The translations under genes and the position numbers were made by a program. A stretch of 30,483 bases of DNA from Desulfobacteraceae bacterium UBA2245 (GTDB lineage Bacteria; Desulfobacterota; Desulfobacteria; Desulfobacterales; UBA2245). This document shows, in pieces, positions 6,677 through 15,615 of the stretch; position 1 is the first letter of the stretch, and every line of letters begins with the position of its first letter. The stretch lies in assembly GCA_002347265.1 (NCBI GenBank), contig DDYB01000024.1:26186-56668 (forward strand), read 5' to 3'. The notes under the pieces were generated by a model that saw nothing but the letters and a program-made list of their open reading frames with translations, was not told the DNA's origin and did not search any database.

Positions 6677-8566
6677 ATGGGATATTCAAAACAATACGAT
6701 ATTGTCGTAGTCGGCGCCGGTCATGCGGGCTGCGAGGCCGCACTGGCCGCGGCGCGCATGGGATGCAGCGTATTGCTGACCGCTATCGATCTGGACAAGG
6801 TGGCTGCCATGCCCTGCAGCCCTTCAATCGGCGGAACCGCCAAGGGTCAGATCGTCAAGGAAATCGACGCCCTGGGGGGCGAGATGGCCCGGGCGGCCGA
6901 TCAAACCGCCATTCAGTACCGCATTCTCAACACGAAAAAGGGACCTGCGGTTCAGTCCACCCGGACCCAGAACGACAAGAACCGGTATCACCGGTACATG
7001 AAGTCCGTGGTGGAAAAACAGCCGAATCTCGATCTGAAACAGGCCCTGATCGAACGCCTGATCGTGGAAGACGGCCGCGTGGCCGGAGTGAAGGATCACA
7101 CGGGATTCGAATACCCGGCCAAAGCGGTGGTCCTGGCCACGGGAACCTTTCTCAGCGGGCTGGTGCATATCGGTTTCCGGTCCATTCAGGCGGGAAGGGC
7201 CGGCGAATTTTCCGCTCATGCGCTTGCGAATGACCTGAAATCGCTTGGCTTTGAACTCGGGCGCATGAAAACCGGAACCCCGCCCAGGCTGAAAAAAGGC
7301 AGCATTGATTTCGACGCATTTCAGATCCATCCCGGAGATGAGACGCTTTTCGCCTTTTCCGTTTTTACGGACAAAATTCCTCTGGAGCAGCGGCCGAGCT
7401 ATATCGGATACACCAATGCGGAAAGCCGGCGGATTGTCCGGGAAAATCTGAAAAAGAGCGCGCTTTACGGCGGCATGATCAAGGGAATTTCGGCAAGGTA
7501 CTGCCCGTCTTTCGAAGACAAGGTTGTCCGGTTTCCCGAACGCGACCGGCATCAGGTGATTCTGGAACCCGAGGGACTGGATACCGATGAGATTTACGCG
7601 AGCGGGCTGGGAAACAGCCTGCCCCTGGAAATTCAGCTGGATTTCGTCCATTCGGTGAAAGGCCTGGAGTCTGCCGAGATCATGCGTCCCGCGTACGCCA
7701 TCGAGTATGACTATGTCAATCCGGTTCAGCTCAAGCCCACCCTGGAGACCAAGCGGATCGCCGGCCTTTTCATGGCCGGGCAGATCAATGGAACCTCCGG
7801 GTACGAGGAAGCCGCCGGACAGGGGATATGGGCCGGCATCAACGCGGCCTGCCGGATTCAGGGTCGGCCGCCCCTGATGCTGGATCGATCCCAGGCCTAT
7901 CTTGCGGTCATGGTGGATGACCTGGTGACCCGGGGCACCCGGGAGCCCTACCGCATGTTCACCTCGAGAGCCGAATACCGCCTGATGCTGCGCGAGGATA
8001 ACGCCGAATTCCGTCTGATGGAGATCGGTCATGAACTGGGCCTGATCGGAAAGGATGCGATCCAGTCGCTTCGGGAAAGAACGGAAATGATTCGCCGGGA
8101 AATTCAAAGGATCAAAAGTACGGTCGTCAAGCCGCTGCCTCAGGTCAACGATTACCTGAAACTTCAGGGAACTCAGCCCATCAGCCAGGGGATTCATCTG
8201 GATCAGCTTTTAAAAAGGGTTGAGCTCGACTATCAGGCTGTTGAAACCCTTTCCAAAAGCCCGGCGCCGATCGATGAAAATACCGCGCGTCAGGTGGAGA
8301 TCGAGATCAAATACGAGGGCTACATCGAGCGTCAGCTCAGGGAAATCGAAAAATTCAAGAGCCTTGAAAGAATCAGAATTCCCGAGAATTTTGATTTTGC
8401 AAAGGTGCACGGGCTTTCGAATGAGCTGAAGGAAAAGCTGTCCGCGGTGCATCCCGCATCCCTGGGCCAGGCTTCCCGCATCGACGGAATGACCCCCTCC
8501 GCCCTGTCGGTGATCATGATTGCGCTGAAGGCGGCGGAACCGTCAAGAGATTTTTCCGCGCCCTGA
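6677..8566 (+). CDS. mnmG: tRNA uridine-5-carboxymethylaminomethyl modification enzyme MnmG (GidA)
   Basis: This 629-residue flavoprotein, of full length, works with MnmE to add the carboxymethylaminomethyl or aminomethyl group at C5 of wobble U34 in certain tRNAs. The N-terminus has the FAD loop VVGAGHAGCEAA, followed by the family motif SIGGTAKGQIVKEIDALGG. The later signatures YCPSFEDKVVRF and NGTSGYEEAAGQG are intact, as is the helical C-terminal domain that binds MnmE and tRNA. No clear Shine-Dalgarno precedes ATG 6677, although the start agrees with the conserved N-terminus. The genes after it (DnaJ-like, hpt) are in the same direction but 77 and 146 bases apart, so they may be separate units. 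Confidence 0.97.
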   Translation: MGYSKQYDIVVVGAGHAGCEAALAAARMGCSVLLTAIDLDKVAAMPCSPSIGGTAKGQIVKEIDALGGEMARAADQTAIQYRILNTKKGPAVQSTRTQNDKNRYHRYMKSVVEKQPNLDLKQALIERLIVEDGRVAGVKDHTGFEYPAKAVVLATGTFLSGLVHIGFRSIQAGRAGEFSAHALANDLKSLGFELGRMKTGTPPRLKKGSIDFDAFQIHPGDETLFAFSVFTDKIPLEQRPSYIGYTNAESRRIVRENLKKSALYGGMIKGISARYCPSFEDKVVRFPERDRHQVILEPEGLDTDEIYASGLGNSLPLEIQLDFVHSVKGLESAEIMRPAYAIEYDYVNPVQLKPTLETKRIAGLFMAGQINGTSGYEEAAGQGIWAGINAACRIQGRPPLMLDRSQAYLAVMVDDLVTRGTREPYRMFTSRAEYRLMLREDNAEFRLMEIGHELGLIGKDAIQSLRERTEMIRREIQRIKSTVVKPLPQVNDYLKLQGTQPISQGIHLDQLLKRVELDYQAVETLSKSPAPIDENTARQVEIEIKYEGYIERQLREIEKFKSLERIRIPENFDFAKVHGLSNELKEKLSAVHPASLGQASRIDGMTPSALSVIMIALKAAEPSRDFSAP

Positions 8567-8643
8567 TCGGGCGACGATTCGAACAGCTTGCGGGCTGTTT
8601 ATATGAGATGAAAATACAGGATTGAAGCACGAGGTAAATTCGA

Positions 8644-9543
8644 ATGTCGGAGACGGATTATTACAAGGCTCTTGGCGTAAGCCGCGATGCGACCGATGAT
8701 CAGATCAAGAAGGCCTATCGAAAACTGGCCATGAAATATCATCCGGACCGCAACAAGGACGACAAGGGCGCCGAAGAGAAGTTCAAGACGATCAGCGAAG
8801 CCTATGCGGTTCTCGGCGATACGGAAAAGCGCAAGCAGTATGATACTTTCGGCGCCAGCGGGTTTCATCAGCGGTATTCTCAGGAAGATATTTTCAGCAA
8901 CTTTGACTTTGCCAGCATATTCAACGATATAGGAATCGGCGGTTTTGATTTTCGCTCCGGCGCCGGACGCAGGTTCTCGTTCGGCGGAGGACCATTCGGG
9001 TCCCAGCCCCGCCGGCCTTCAAAGGGGCAGAATCTGATCTATGAACTTCCGCTGACGATTCAGGAGATCGCAGCGGGCGCTAACAAGGTGGTCACCCTGC
9101 AGCATGAAGGGGGCTCCGAGCAGCTGACCGTTAAGATTCCACCCGGAATGGTGGAGGGGAAAAAACTCAGGCTGACCGGCAAGGGCGGGCCGGGAGTAAA
9201 TGGCGGGCCGAAGGGGGATTTATATATACGCGCCAAGGTGACGCCGGATTCGCGGTATCGGCTGGAGGACCACGATGTGCATATGGACTGTTCCATCAAA
9301 TTGTCCGAAGCGCTGCTGGGCGCAACGGTTTCCATCCCTGTGCTCGACGGCGCGACGCTGAAATTAAAGATTCCTCCCGGCACGAACCACCGCGCCCGAA
9401 TGCGGATCGCCGGGCGGGGCATACCCCGCATGCACGGCGCCGGCACGGGAGATCTTTATGTGTGCATTCAGGTAGAAATGCCGAGGTCTTTAAGTGAAGC
9501 GCAGCGGCAGCTGATCGAAAAACTTGCTCAAACAGGTTTGTAA
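8644..9543 (+). CDS. CbpA-like DnaJ (Hsp40) co-chaperone without zinc finger
   Basis: The 299-residue protein starts with a J domain (1-70) that has the HPD triad at H33-P34-D35, which stimulates the ATPase of DnaK. A glycine/phenylalanine-rich linker follows (about 80-125), then two DnaJ C-terminal beta-barrel domains (LTVKIPPGMVEGKKLRLTGKG; GATLKLKIPPGTNH). The four-CxxCxGxG zinc domain of DnaJ proper is absent, which places it with type II Hsp40/CbpA proteins. A GAGGT motif stands upstream of ATG 8644. Substrates are not evident from the context. Confidence 0.93.
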   Translation: MSETDYYKALGVSRDATDDQIKKAYRKLAMKYHPDRNKDDKGAEEKFKTISEAYAVLGDTEKRKQYDTFGASGFHQRYSQEDIFSNFDFASIFNDIGIGGFDFRSGAGRRFSFGGGPFGSQPRRPSKGQNLIYELPLTIQEIAAGANKVVTLQHEGGSEQLTVKIPPGMVEGKKLRLTGKGGPGVNGGPKGDLYIRAKVTPDSRYRLEDHDVHMDCSIKLSEALLGATVSIPVLDGATLKLKIPPGTNHRARMRIAGRGIPRMHGAGTGDLYVCIQVEMPRSLSEAQRQLIEKLAQTGL

Positions 9544-9556
9544 CCGATCAAATTTA

Positions 9557-9585
9557 TTGACAACTGAAGACATAAACGGTAAACA
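9557..9585 (+). promoter_or_regulatory. Possible promoter upstream of hpt
   Basis: There is a perfect -35 TTGACA (9557-9562), and 17 bp later a weak -10 TAAACA (9580-9585). It lies in the 146-bp gap between the DnaJ-like gene and hpt. The -10 matches only half of the consensus. Confidence 0.3.
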
Positions 9586-9689
9586 AATCAAGTTAACGGC
9601 TCCGAATTTTCATCAGCGTTTGTATTCAAGGAGATCAACGGGGGATGATCCGCGAACGCGCTAACCCTTAATACCCCTTGGGCTTTTGA

Positions 9690-10208
9690 ATGAGTGAATT
9701 GGTTCCTGTTCTGACCAAAGAGGAGATTGACGAAAAGGTCCGGGCGATCAGCCGACGGATATCGAATGATTACAAGGATCATGAGCTAGTCATTGTATCG
9801 GTGCTCAAAGGCTCCTTTATTTTTCTGGCGGATCTGGTGCGGTATCTGACAATCCCTGTTCAGATCGACTTTGTACGGACATCGAGTTATGGCAGTGGAA
9901 CCGTCTCCGCCGGATCGATCGTTCTCAGCAAGGACATTGAACTGGACATTAAAGGCAAAGATGTTCTGATCGTGGATGATATCGTGGATACAGGCCTTAC
10001 GCTGTCTTATCTGATTGAGCACCTGCGGTCCTTCGGGCCCAGGACGGTCAGAATCTGCGCCCTGCTCGCAAAGCATGAACGCCGCCAGATTGCGGTGCAG
10101 GTGGATTATGTGTGCCACGAGTTCATGCAGGGGTTTCTCGTGGGCTATGGGCTCGATTACGCGGAAGCCTATCGGCATTTGCCCGCAATTTATCACCTGA
10201 AATTATAA
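9690..10208 (+). CDS. hpt: Hypoxanthine phosphoribosyltransferase
   Basis: At 172 residues this has the size of bacterial HPRT. It salvages hypoxanthine (and often guanine) with PRPP to give IMP or GMP in the cytoplasm. The PRPP-binding motif VLIVDDIVDTGLTL lies at about residues 91-104. The SVLKGSFIF segment, the flexible-loop segment FVRTSSYGSGT and the C-terminal FLVGYGLDYAEAYRHLP base-binding segment are all present. The ribosome binding site before ATG 9690 is weak. The downstream gene begins 15 bases after the stop and is probably co-transcribed. Confidence 0.96.
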   Translation: MSELVPVLTKEEIDEKVRAISRRISNDYKDHELVIVSVLKGSFIFLADLVRYLTIPVQIDFVRTSSYGSGTVSAGSIVLSKDIELDIKGKDVLIVDDIVDTGLTLSYLIEHLRSFGPRTVRICALLAKHERRQIAVQVDYVCHEFMQGFLVGYGLDYAEAYRHLPAIYHLKL

Positions 10209-10223
10209 TGATGAGGGTACGCC

Positions 10224-11750
10224 ATGATTATTACCTGTGATAAGTGCAATACGCGGTTTAGTTTGGATGATGCGCTGATTAAGGCGACGGGCACCAAGGT
10301 CCGTTGTAAACAGTGCGAGCATGTTTTTGATGTGTACCCTTCAGGCAAGCCGGCATCTGACGACAAAGGCGATGCGGAAATCAGCGGTCTTGAATTGGAA
10401 AGCAAAAGCCTCTCTCCATTTTCCGCTGAAAAGGCGGCAGGCGAAAGTCCGGAGCGTAAGTCCGGGGGTATCGATTTTGAATTTGAGTTTGAAGAGTCCG
10501 AAGAAGATTCCAAAGATGCGGATGAAGACCTGGAACTCAAAGATGAGGATCTGGATTTTGAGTTGGAGATGGAATCCGAAGGCCAAACCCAAGTCAAGGG
10601 GCTGGAGCCGGAAATGGAGTTCAGCGATGAGGACTTGAAGCTTGAGCTTGAATCTTCGGCTGCGGAATCAGAAGATTCCCCAACTCCGAAAGCCGCCGAT
10701 GAAGAAGAAATGTTTGAACTGGATCTGGACCTGGAGCCTGTTGAGTTCAAGGGCGCTGAACCCAGAGAGGCATTTTCCGAAGAAGAGATAGACATATCCG
10801 AAATCGAAAAGATTCTGGATATGGAAGAAGATCGCAGCGAACCTGAAACCGGCGACGAAGAAATGGAGCTTGATCTGGAGCTTGATCTGGAAGATGAGGA
10901 AATCATGAAATCTTCATCTTCTCTTGAGGCGGAAGCTGCTGAGGAGGAGGGATTCGATATCAATTTAGCTCTTGAGGGGGAGCCTGAAACAGACTTCGCA
11001 CCGCGTGAGCCGGTTGAATCGAAAGCCGCGCCAGTCCGGTTTCGAGAGGAGAAGACCTCCGAGGCCGAGCCTGAAGAGCCCTTGACTATGGTTGACAAGG
11101 ATCGTAAGGCTCAGGCGCAGCCCTTTGATATCGGCACCCTCGCGGAGCCGGAGGAAGCGGAAGAAGAGGAGGAACCTGCTTTTTCAATAGGATCCTATGA
11201 ACCTGAAAAACGAAGAGGCTCAAGATCGCTGGTTTACCTGCTGGTGGTTTTAATTCTGGCGGGCGCTGGTTACGGCGCCTTCTGGATGATGCAAAACAAA
11301 GGAATTAAAATTCCCTTTATTTCGCAGCTGTTCAAATTATCCCCTGCCGACGAGACGGGCAACCTGAATATTTCCACAACGGAGGTCGCCAGCCGGTTTG
11401 TGACCACGGCGAAGCAGGGCCGGTTGTTTGTCATAACCGGAAAGGCCAGAAACGATTACCCCGAGGCTCGAAGCGCAATCCATATCACGGCAAAGCTCTA
11501 TGCCCCCGGAAAGGTCCTTGTCGGCACTCAGAGCGTGTTCTGTGGAAACTTTTTGTCGGATCTTGAGTTGAACAGTCTGGATGTCGAAACGATTCAGAAG
11601 ATATTGCAGAATCGATCCGGAGATAATTATTCCGGAGAGCGTATTGATCCAGGCAAAGAAATTCCCTTTATGGCTGTTTTCTCCAGTCTGCCGGATAATT
11701 TAGAGGAGTTTACCGTAGAGGTGGAAGGCTCTTCCCCGGTGAAGCCCTGA
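10224..11750 (+). CDS. Acidic zinc-ribbon membrane protein with DUF3426 C-terminus
   Basis: The 508-residue protein begins with an MJ0042-type zinc ribbon, C5-x2-C8 and C28-x2-C31 (ITCDKCNTRF, VRCKQCEHVF). Residues 45-320 are a long, very acidic, low-complexity stretch rich in alternating acidic and leucine residues (ELDLELDLEDEE, EFEFEESEED), expected to be disordered. One hydrophobic segment at about 334-350 (SLVYLLVVLILAGAGYG) anchors it in the membrane. The remainder (about 355-508) is a DUF3426-type extracytoplasmic beta domain (FVITGKARNDYPE). The zinc ribbon and acidic stretch would then lie in the cytoplasm. Function is not known; this architecture is common in Deltaproteobacteria. 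It lies between hpt and a tRNA gene. Confidence 0.82.
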   Translation: MIITCDKCNTRFSLDDALIKATGTKVRCKQCEHVFDVYPSGKPASDDKGDAEISGLELESKSLSPFSAEKAAGESPERKSGGIDFEFEFEESEEDSKDADEDLELKDEDLDFELEMESEGQTQVKGLEPEMEFSDEDLKLELESSAAESEDSPTPKAADEEEMFELDLDLEPVEFKGAEPREAFSEEEIDISEIEKILDMEEDRSEPETGDEEMELDLELDLEDEEIMKSSSSLEAEAAEEEGFDINLALEGEPETDFAPREPVESKAAPVRFREEKTSEAEPEEPLTMVDKDRKAQAQPFDIGTLAEPEEAEEEEEPAFSIGSYEPEKRRGSRSLVYLLVVLILAGAGYGAFWMMQNKGIKIPFISQLFKLSPADETGNLNISTTEVASRFVTTAKQGRLFVITGKARNDYPEARSAIHITAKLYAPGKVLVGTQSVFCGNFLSDLELNSLDVETIQKILQNRSGDNYSGERIDPGKEIPFMAVFSSLPDNLEEFTVEVEGSSPVKP

Positions 11751-11762
11751 ACAAAAAACGTC

Positions 11763-11791
11763 TTGACTAAGTTGAATTGAGCTGTTAAAGA
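11763..11791 (+). promoter_or_regulatory. Possible tRNA promoter
   Basis: TTGACT (11763-11768) is followed after 17 bp by TAAAGA (11786-11791), or after 16 bp by TTAAAG. The -35 is good and the -10 is weak. The expected start would fall about 15 bases before the tRNA. Confidence 0.35.
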
Positions 11792-11814
11792 CGGCTTTCG
11801 AAAAAGCAACCCAA

Positions 11815-11891
11815 GGCGATGTAGCTCAGACGGTCAGAGCATGCGGCTCATATCCGCAGTGTCCGGGGTTCAAATCCCTGCATCGCCACCA
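11815..11891 (+). tRNA. tRNA with CAU anticodon (elongator Met, or Ile2)
   Basis: The complete cloverleaf has acceptor GGCGATG/CATCGCC, D stem GCTC/GAGC, anticodon stem TGCGG/CCGCA with loop CTCATAT (anticodon CAT), variable loop GTGTC, and T stem CGGGG/CCCTG with loop TTCAAAT. The discriminator is A and CCA is encoded (77 nt). Initiator features are absent, since the acceptor's first pair is a normal G-C. Methionine elongator is most likely; a tRNA-Ile2 that needs lysidine cannot be excluded. The integrase fragment begins 180 bases downstream, so this tRNA is the probable integration site of the neighbouring island. Confidence 0.93.
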
Positions 11892-11922
11892 CCATGCAAT
11901 CCAGTATCATCCGATACTGTCC

Positions 11923-11956
11923 AAAAAGGCCTGATTTTTCAGGCCTTTTCTTTTTC
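11923..11956 (+). terminator. Intrinsic terminator after the tRNA
   Basis: AAAAGGCCTGA (11924-11934) and TCAGGCCTTTT (11939-11949) form an 11-bp perfect stem with a TTTT loop. CTTTTTC follows immediately. This is a strong Rho-independent terminator for the tRNA transcript. Confidence 0.85.
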
Positions 11957-11998
11957 TGTCGTCCAACAGAGTCCAATGATATATGAAAAAACCTAAAG

Positions 11999-12260
11999 TT
12001 TTGGGGGTATGTATAGGGGTATTTGGCCCTTCCCCCAACAGAGATACCCCCAAAAATGAAGTGAAACCCTATGCCTAAACGGATTACGCCTCTTACCGAT
12101 GCCAAAATCAGAACCATAAGGCCGACGGAAAAACCCCAAAAACTTTTTGACGGTGGAGGGCTTTTTCTCCTGATCACTCCGACGGGCGGCAAGCTTTGGC
12201 GGCTCAAATATCGTTTTGGGGGTATCGAGAAGCTGCTGGCCATCGGCGCATACCCCCAAA
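11999..12260 (+). repeat. Four copies of a 12-mer (TTTTGGGGGTAT) around the integrase start
   Basis: TTTTGGGGGTAT occurs exactly at 11999-12010 and 12214-12225, and as its exact complement at 12044-12055. An 11/12 match to the complement lies at 12250-12261 (ATACCCCCAAA then T). The copies form two inverted pairs, one before the integrase start codon and one within its coding sequence. They are candidate arm-type integrase or regulator binding sites. Confidence 0.7.
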
Positions 12261-12496
12261 TATCGCTTGCCGAGGCCAGGCAGAAGCGTGACCAGGCAAG
12301 CGCCTTGATGCTCAATGGCGTTGACCCCGGCGACACCAAGAAAGCACAGAAGGCGGCAGGCAACCAGGAGGCCGAGACCTTCGAGGGGTCAATTGACCCT
12401 GAAATAATATCAAGCTTGATTTGTCAAAAATCGCTTGGCAGTTTCTGTTTGTTTTGCCGGTTGAATATTTTGATCTTCGAGTCTGGCTTCCCCTAA
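12071..12496 (+). pseudogene. Truncated P4-type tyrosine integrase (N-terminal fragment)
   Basis: Residues 1-105 match the N-terminal arm-DNA-binding domain (DUF4102) of P4-type integrases: LTDAKIRTIRPTEKPQKL, GLFLLITPTGGKLW, IGAYPQISLAEARQKRD. Similarity stops at E105 (codon 12383-12385), exactly where a 14-bp palindrome begins. The remaining 36 codons (SIDPEIIS onward) do not resemble an integrase. The core-binding and catalytic (R-H-R-Y) domains are missing; a full protein would be about 400 residues. The fragment lies just downstream of the tRNA, in the usual place for such an integrase, so it marks an old integration event and cannot catalyse excision. Confidence 0.85.
12386..12399. repeat. 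14-bp perfect palindrome at the integrase break point
   Basis: GGGTCAATTGACCC is self-complementary and starts at the first base after the last integrase-like codon. It may be the end of an inserted or deleted mobile sequence, or a recombination junction. Confidence 0.5.
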
Positions 12497-12538
12497 ATCT
12501 GACCGACTACCTGGATGCGATCGCTGGAATCATCCCGG

Positions 12539-15500
12539 TCAGCTCCTTGCGGGTGCTTCCGGGCGCAAATTTGATGGTATTCCGGAAACCGTTTGATCAT
12601 ACCACTTGAACATTTCCGAGAAAAAAAACTTTCCAAAACCAGTATCGGTCTCGGTCTTGGACATAAAGCTCAGGAACTCATCGGCATTGCTGAGGAAGGC
12701 TTCCCTGATGCTGTCCTGGAGTTTTTGTCTGCGCAGGAACTCAATGCTGTTGGTTTTGAATGCCGCCCGCAGCGATTCGTCTTTTTCCAGCTTGTGCTTG
12801 ATGGCGCCGACAACCCGATCCGCCTCCTCAAAGGCAATCCCGAAATCTTGGTTCAGTTTTTGAATGATGAGTTTGATCTGTTCCTTCTCAGCCTCGCCGC
12901 CCCGGTATCCGTCATCTGAAGTCAGTTTCAGAACGCCGTCCTCGCCTTTCAGCGTGATGCGGCCGTTCTGCTCTTCCTGGGAGCGATACTTGTCCATGTC
13001 GATCATCTCGATCACCTCAAGCGGCAGGGTCTGCTTTTCATAGGGCAATTGACGCAGCAGCAGCTTGGCAAAGAGATAGAACTTCTCCAGGGCCGTGTCG
13101 GTGAAGGTCATGATCTGGCTGATGAAGCTGTATTGCTTCACATAGCGGGCAATTCCCTTGCGGAACCTGTCTTTGGCCCCGGCTTTCAGCTTTTCGTAAT
13201 CCTTTTTGTCCCTGTGCTCGGCGGCCAGATTTTCGTAGCCGTTATTTACGATGCGCTGGAAGAAGGGCTGCAGCTGTTCTGATTTCACCTTCTTGACCAC
13301 AAACAGTTCCACAAACTCCGCCACGTCTTCCGGCGTAAAGACGCCTGCCTTTTCAAGCGTGTATTTCAGATTGTAGAGTTTGTTCGGGTTGGTCTCCCCC
13401 TCCAGCTCGGTGCGCTGGTAATAATCCTGGAAGGATGCCTGAATCGTCTCCTGATCGTTCACAAAATCAAGCACCATGGTATCCTGCTTGAGGGGCGGGA
13501 AGGTTCGATTCAGGCGGCTCAGGGTCTGCACCGCCGCCACGCCCCCGAGCTTCTTGTCCACATACATGGTGTGCAGCAGGGGCTGATCAAAACCGGTCTG
13601 GAATTTATTCGCCGCCACCAGCAGACGCCGGGCCGGATTTTTGAATGCCACGGCGATCTCGCCTGTGCCGGGCGGATTCATGTTCTCTTCGGTGTATTTC
13701 TGTTCGTTAATGGTGACCGTGCCGGAGAAGGCCGCCAGCACGCCAAAGTTCAGATTCTGTTCGCGTATCACTTCATCCAGGGCCTGTTTATAAAGCACGG
13801 CATGGGCGCGGGAGTGGGTCACCACCATTGCCTTGGCCTGGCCGGCGATTTTATGGGCCGTGTTGCGGGTGAAATGGTCCACGATGATATGGGCCTTGCG
13901 CTTGATGGCGAACTCGTGCTGATCCACGTATTTCAGCAGCAGACGCCGGGCCTTGAGCTTTTCCACCTCTTTTTCCCCATCGGCCTTTTCGTTCTCAATC
14001 AGCTCGAAGTAAGTTGTGTAGGTGGTGTAACTCTCCAGCACATCCAGGATGAAGCCCTCGGCGATGGCCTGGCGCATGGTGTATTGATGAAAGGGCCGGA
14101 AACCCTTTTTTACGCTGGCGTCCTTTACGCCGAACAGCTCCAGGGTCTTGTCCTTGGGGGTGGCGGTGAAGGCGAAGAACGACAGGTGCGGCAATTTTTG
14201 ACGGGCCTTCTGAATCTTCTCAAGCTCCGACTCGATGGGATCATCCGCTTCCCGCAGCTCGTCGTCTTTTTTCAGGGCTTCTTCAAGCTGCTCGTCGCTG
14301 GTCAACACCAGGTGAAGGTCTTTGACGCCCTCGCCGGTTTGCGAGCTGTGCGCCTCGTCAATGATGACCGCGAAACGCTTGCCCGGCATCTTCGCCAGTT
14401 CGCCGACAAAGCCGAATTTCTGCAAGGTGGTGATGATAATCTTGTCGCCGCGCTCCAGGGCTTTCACCAGTTGTTTGGCGTTGCGGTCGATCTTCGACAC
14501 CGTTCCCTTGATCTTCTCGAACTGCTTGATGGTGCCCTGCAACTGCCGGTCCAGCACCCGCCGGTCGGTGATGACCATGATGCTGTCGAACACCGGCTGC
14601 CCATCCGCGCCGCAGAGGTTGGCGAGTTGATGCGCCAGCCAGGCGATGCTGTTTGATTTGCCCGAACCGGCGCTGTGCTGGATCAGGTAGCTGTGCCCGC
14701 TGCCATTGGCCTTCGCATGGGCCAGCAGCTTGCGCACCGCCATCAGCTGATGAAAGCGCGGAAAGATGAATTTTTCCTTGCCTGTCTTCTCGTCGCGCTC
14801 GAGGTGCAGATAGTTCTGGATCAACAGCAGCAGCGAATCCGCCTGCCAGATCCCTGTCTGGACCTCTCCGTCCTCGTCGATGAAGTCGCTCCACAGGTAG
14901 GAAGAAGCGAATCGGCCATAGATCGCCGGATTGCGGGTGTCGCGGTTGAAAGGGAGAAAGGCGGTCTCGGAACCCGCGACCCGGGTCGTCATGTAGGCCG
15001 CGTCGTCGTCCACCGCAAAATGCACCAGGCAGCGCTTCCAGAACGGCTCGTTCTTGTCGCGCCGTCGATACTGGGCAATGGCATGCTGGACGTTCTGGCC
15101 GGTGAAATGATTCTTCAACTCTGCCGAAATAATCGGCAGGCCGTTGAGCAGGATCACCAGGTCTATCGACTGATCGGGCGTCCTGGTGGAAAAATGCACC
15201 TGGCGCATCACCGCAAAACGGTTGCCCTCATAACGGGCCTGGTGCTCCGGATTGCCTTCCGCGGACGGGCGGAAATAGGCAAGCTGGAAATTGACGCCGC
15301 TGAACGATACGCCGTTTCTCAGCACTTCCAGGGTCCCTCGTTTCTGGATCAGGGATGTCAGATGCCCGGCCAGAGCGGTTGCCTCCTCGCCGGGGAACTG
15401 CTTGCCGAGCTTCGCCCACTCCCTGGGCTGGGTGGCCCTGATAAAGGCCGCGGTTTCTTCCACATCCAGCAATGTCGAGGCATCGAAGGCGGCATTCGGA

Positions 15501-15595
15501 CGCTCACGGTAAAATGGGCTTTGGGCGAGTCCGGCGACGATTCCATCCTCGGCGGCCTGTTCCGACACACGGCTGGTTTCGAGGCGTGATTTCAT
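12539..15595 (-). CDS. hsdR: Type I restriction enzyme endonuclease/translocase subunit HsdR
   Basis: This 1018-residue protein is the motor and nuclease subunit of a type I restriction complex. The N-terminal PD-(D/E)xK nuclease has D145, E159 and K161 (SIDLV; SAELK). The SF2 translocase has Walker A SAGSGKS (about 308-314), DEAH (413-416), FAFTATPKD, and a later motif VI-like region VAVQTLSRLNRT. I chose ATG at 15595 because AAAGGA stands seven bases upstream; the frame is open 14 codons further without support. It is last in the operon hsdM-hsdS-fic-hsdR and is separated from fic by 108 bases with repeats. The complex would cleave DNA lacking the modification placed by HsdM/HsdS. No disruption is seen, so it is probably active. 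Confidence 0.95.
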   Translation of the reverse strand: MKSRLETSRVSEQAAEDGIVAGLAQSPFYRERPNAAFDASTLLDVEETAAFIRATQPREWAKLGKQFPGEEATALAGHLTSLIQKRGTLEVLRNGVSFSGVNFQLAYFRPSAEGNPEHQARYEGNRFAVMRQVHFSTRTPDQSIDLVILLNGLPIISAELKNHFTGQNVQHAIAQYRRRDKNEPFWKRCLVHFAVDDDAAYMTTRVAGSETAFLPFNRDTRNPAIYGRFASSYLWSDFIDEDGEVQTGIWQADSLLLLIQNYLHLERDEKTGKEKFIFPRFHQLMAVRKLLAHAKANGSGHSYLIQHSAGSGKSNSIAWLAHQLANLCGADGQPVFDSIMVITDRRVLDRQLQGTIKQFEKIKGTVSKIDRNAKQLVKALERGDKIIITTLQKFGFVGELAKMPGKRFAVIIDEAHSSQTGEGVKDLHLVLTSDEQLEEALKKDDELREADDPIESELEKIQKARQKLPHLSFFAFTATPKDKTLELFGVKDASVKKGFRPFHQYTMRQAIAEGFILDVLESYTTYTTYFELIENEKADGEKEVEKLKARRLLLKYVDQHEFAIKRKAHIIVDHFTRNTAHKIAGQAKAMVVTHSRAHAVLYKQALDEVIREQNLNFGVLAAFSGTVTINEQKYTEENMNPPGTGEIAVAFKNPARRLLVAANKFQTGFDQPLLHTMYVDKKLGGVAAVQTLSRLNRTFPPLKQDTMVLDFVNDQETIQASFQDYYQRTELEGETNPNKLYNLKYTLEKAGVFTPEDVAEFVELFVVKKVKSEQLQPFFQRIVNNGYENLAAEHRDKKDYEKLKAGAKDRFRKGIARYVKQYSFISQIMTFTDTALEKFYLFAKLLLRQLPYEKQTLPLEVIEMIDMDKYRSQEEQNGRITLKGEDGVLKLTSDDGYRGGEAEKEQIKLIIQKLNQDFGIAFEEADRVVGAIKHKLEKDESLRAAFKTNSIEFLRRQKLQDSIREAFLSNADEFLSFMSKTETDTGFGKFFFSEMFKWYDQTVSGIPSNLRPEAPARS

Positions 15596-15615
15596 CGGGC
15601 TATCCTTTGCAATAT

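Noticed and set aside
6824..8197. Long minus-strand frame opposite mnmG
   Set aside because: The plus strand encodes a complete MnmG with all motifs; the antisense frame results from its codon bias.
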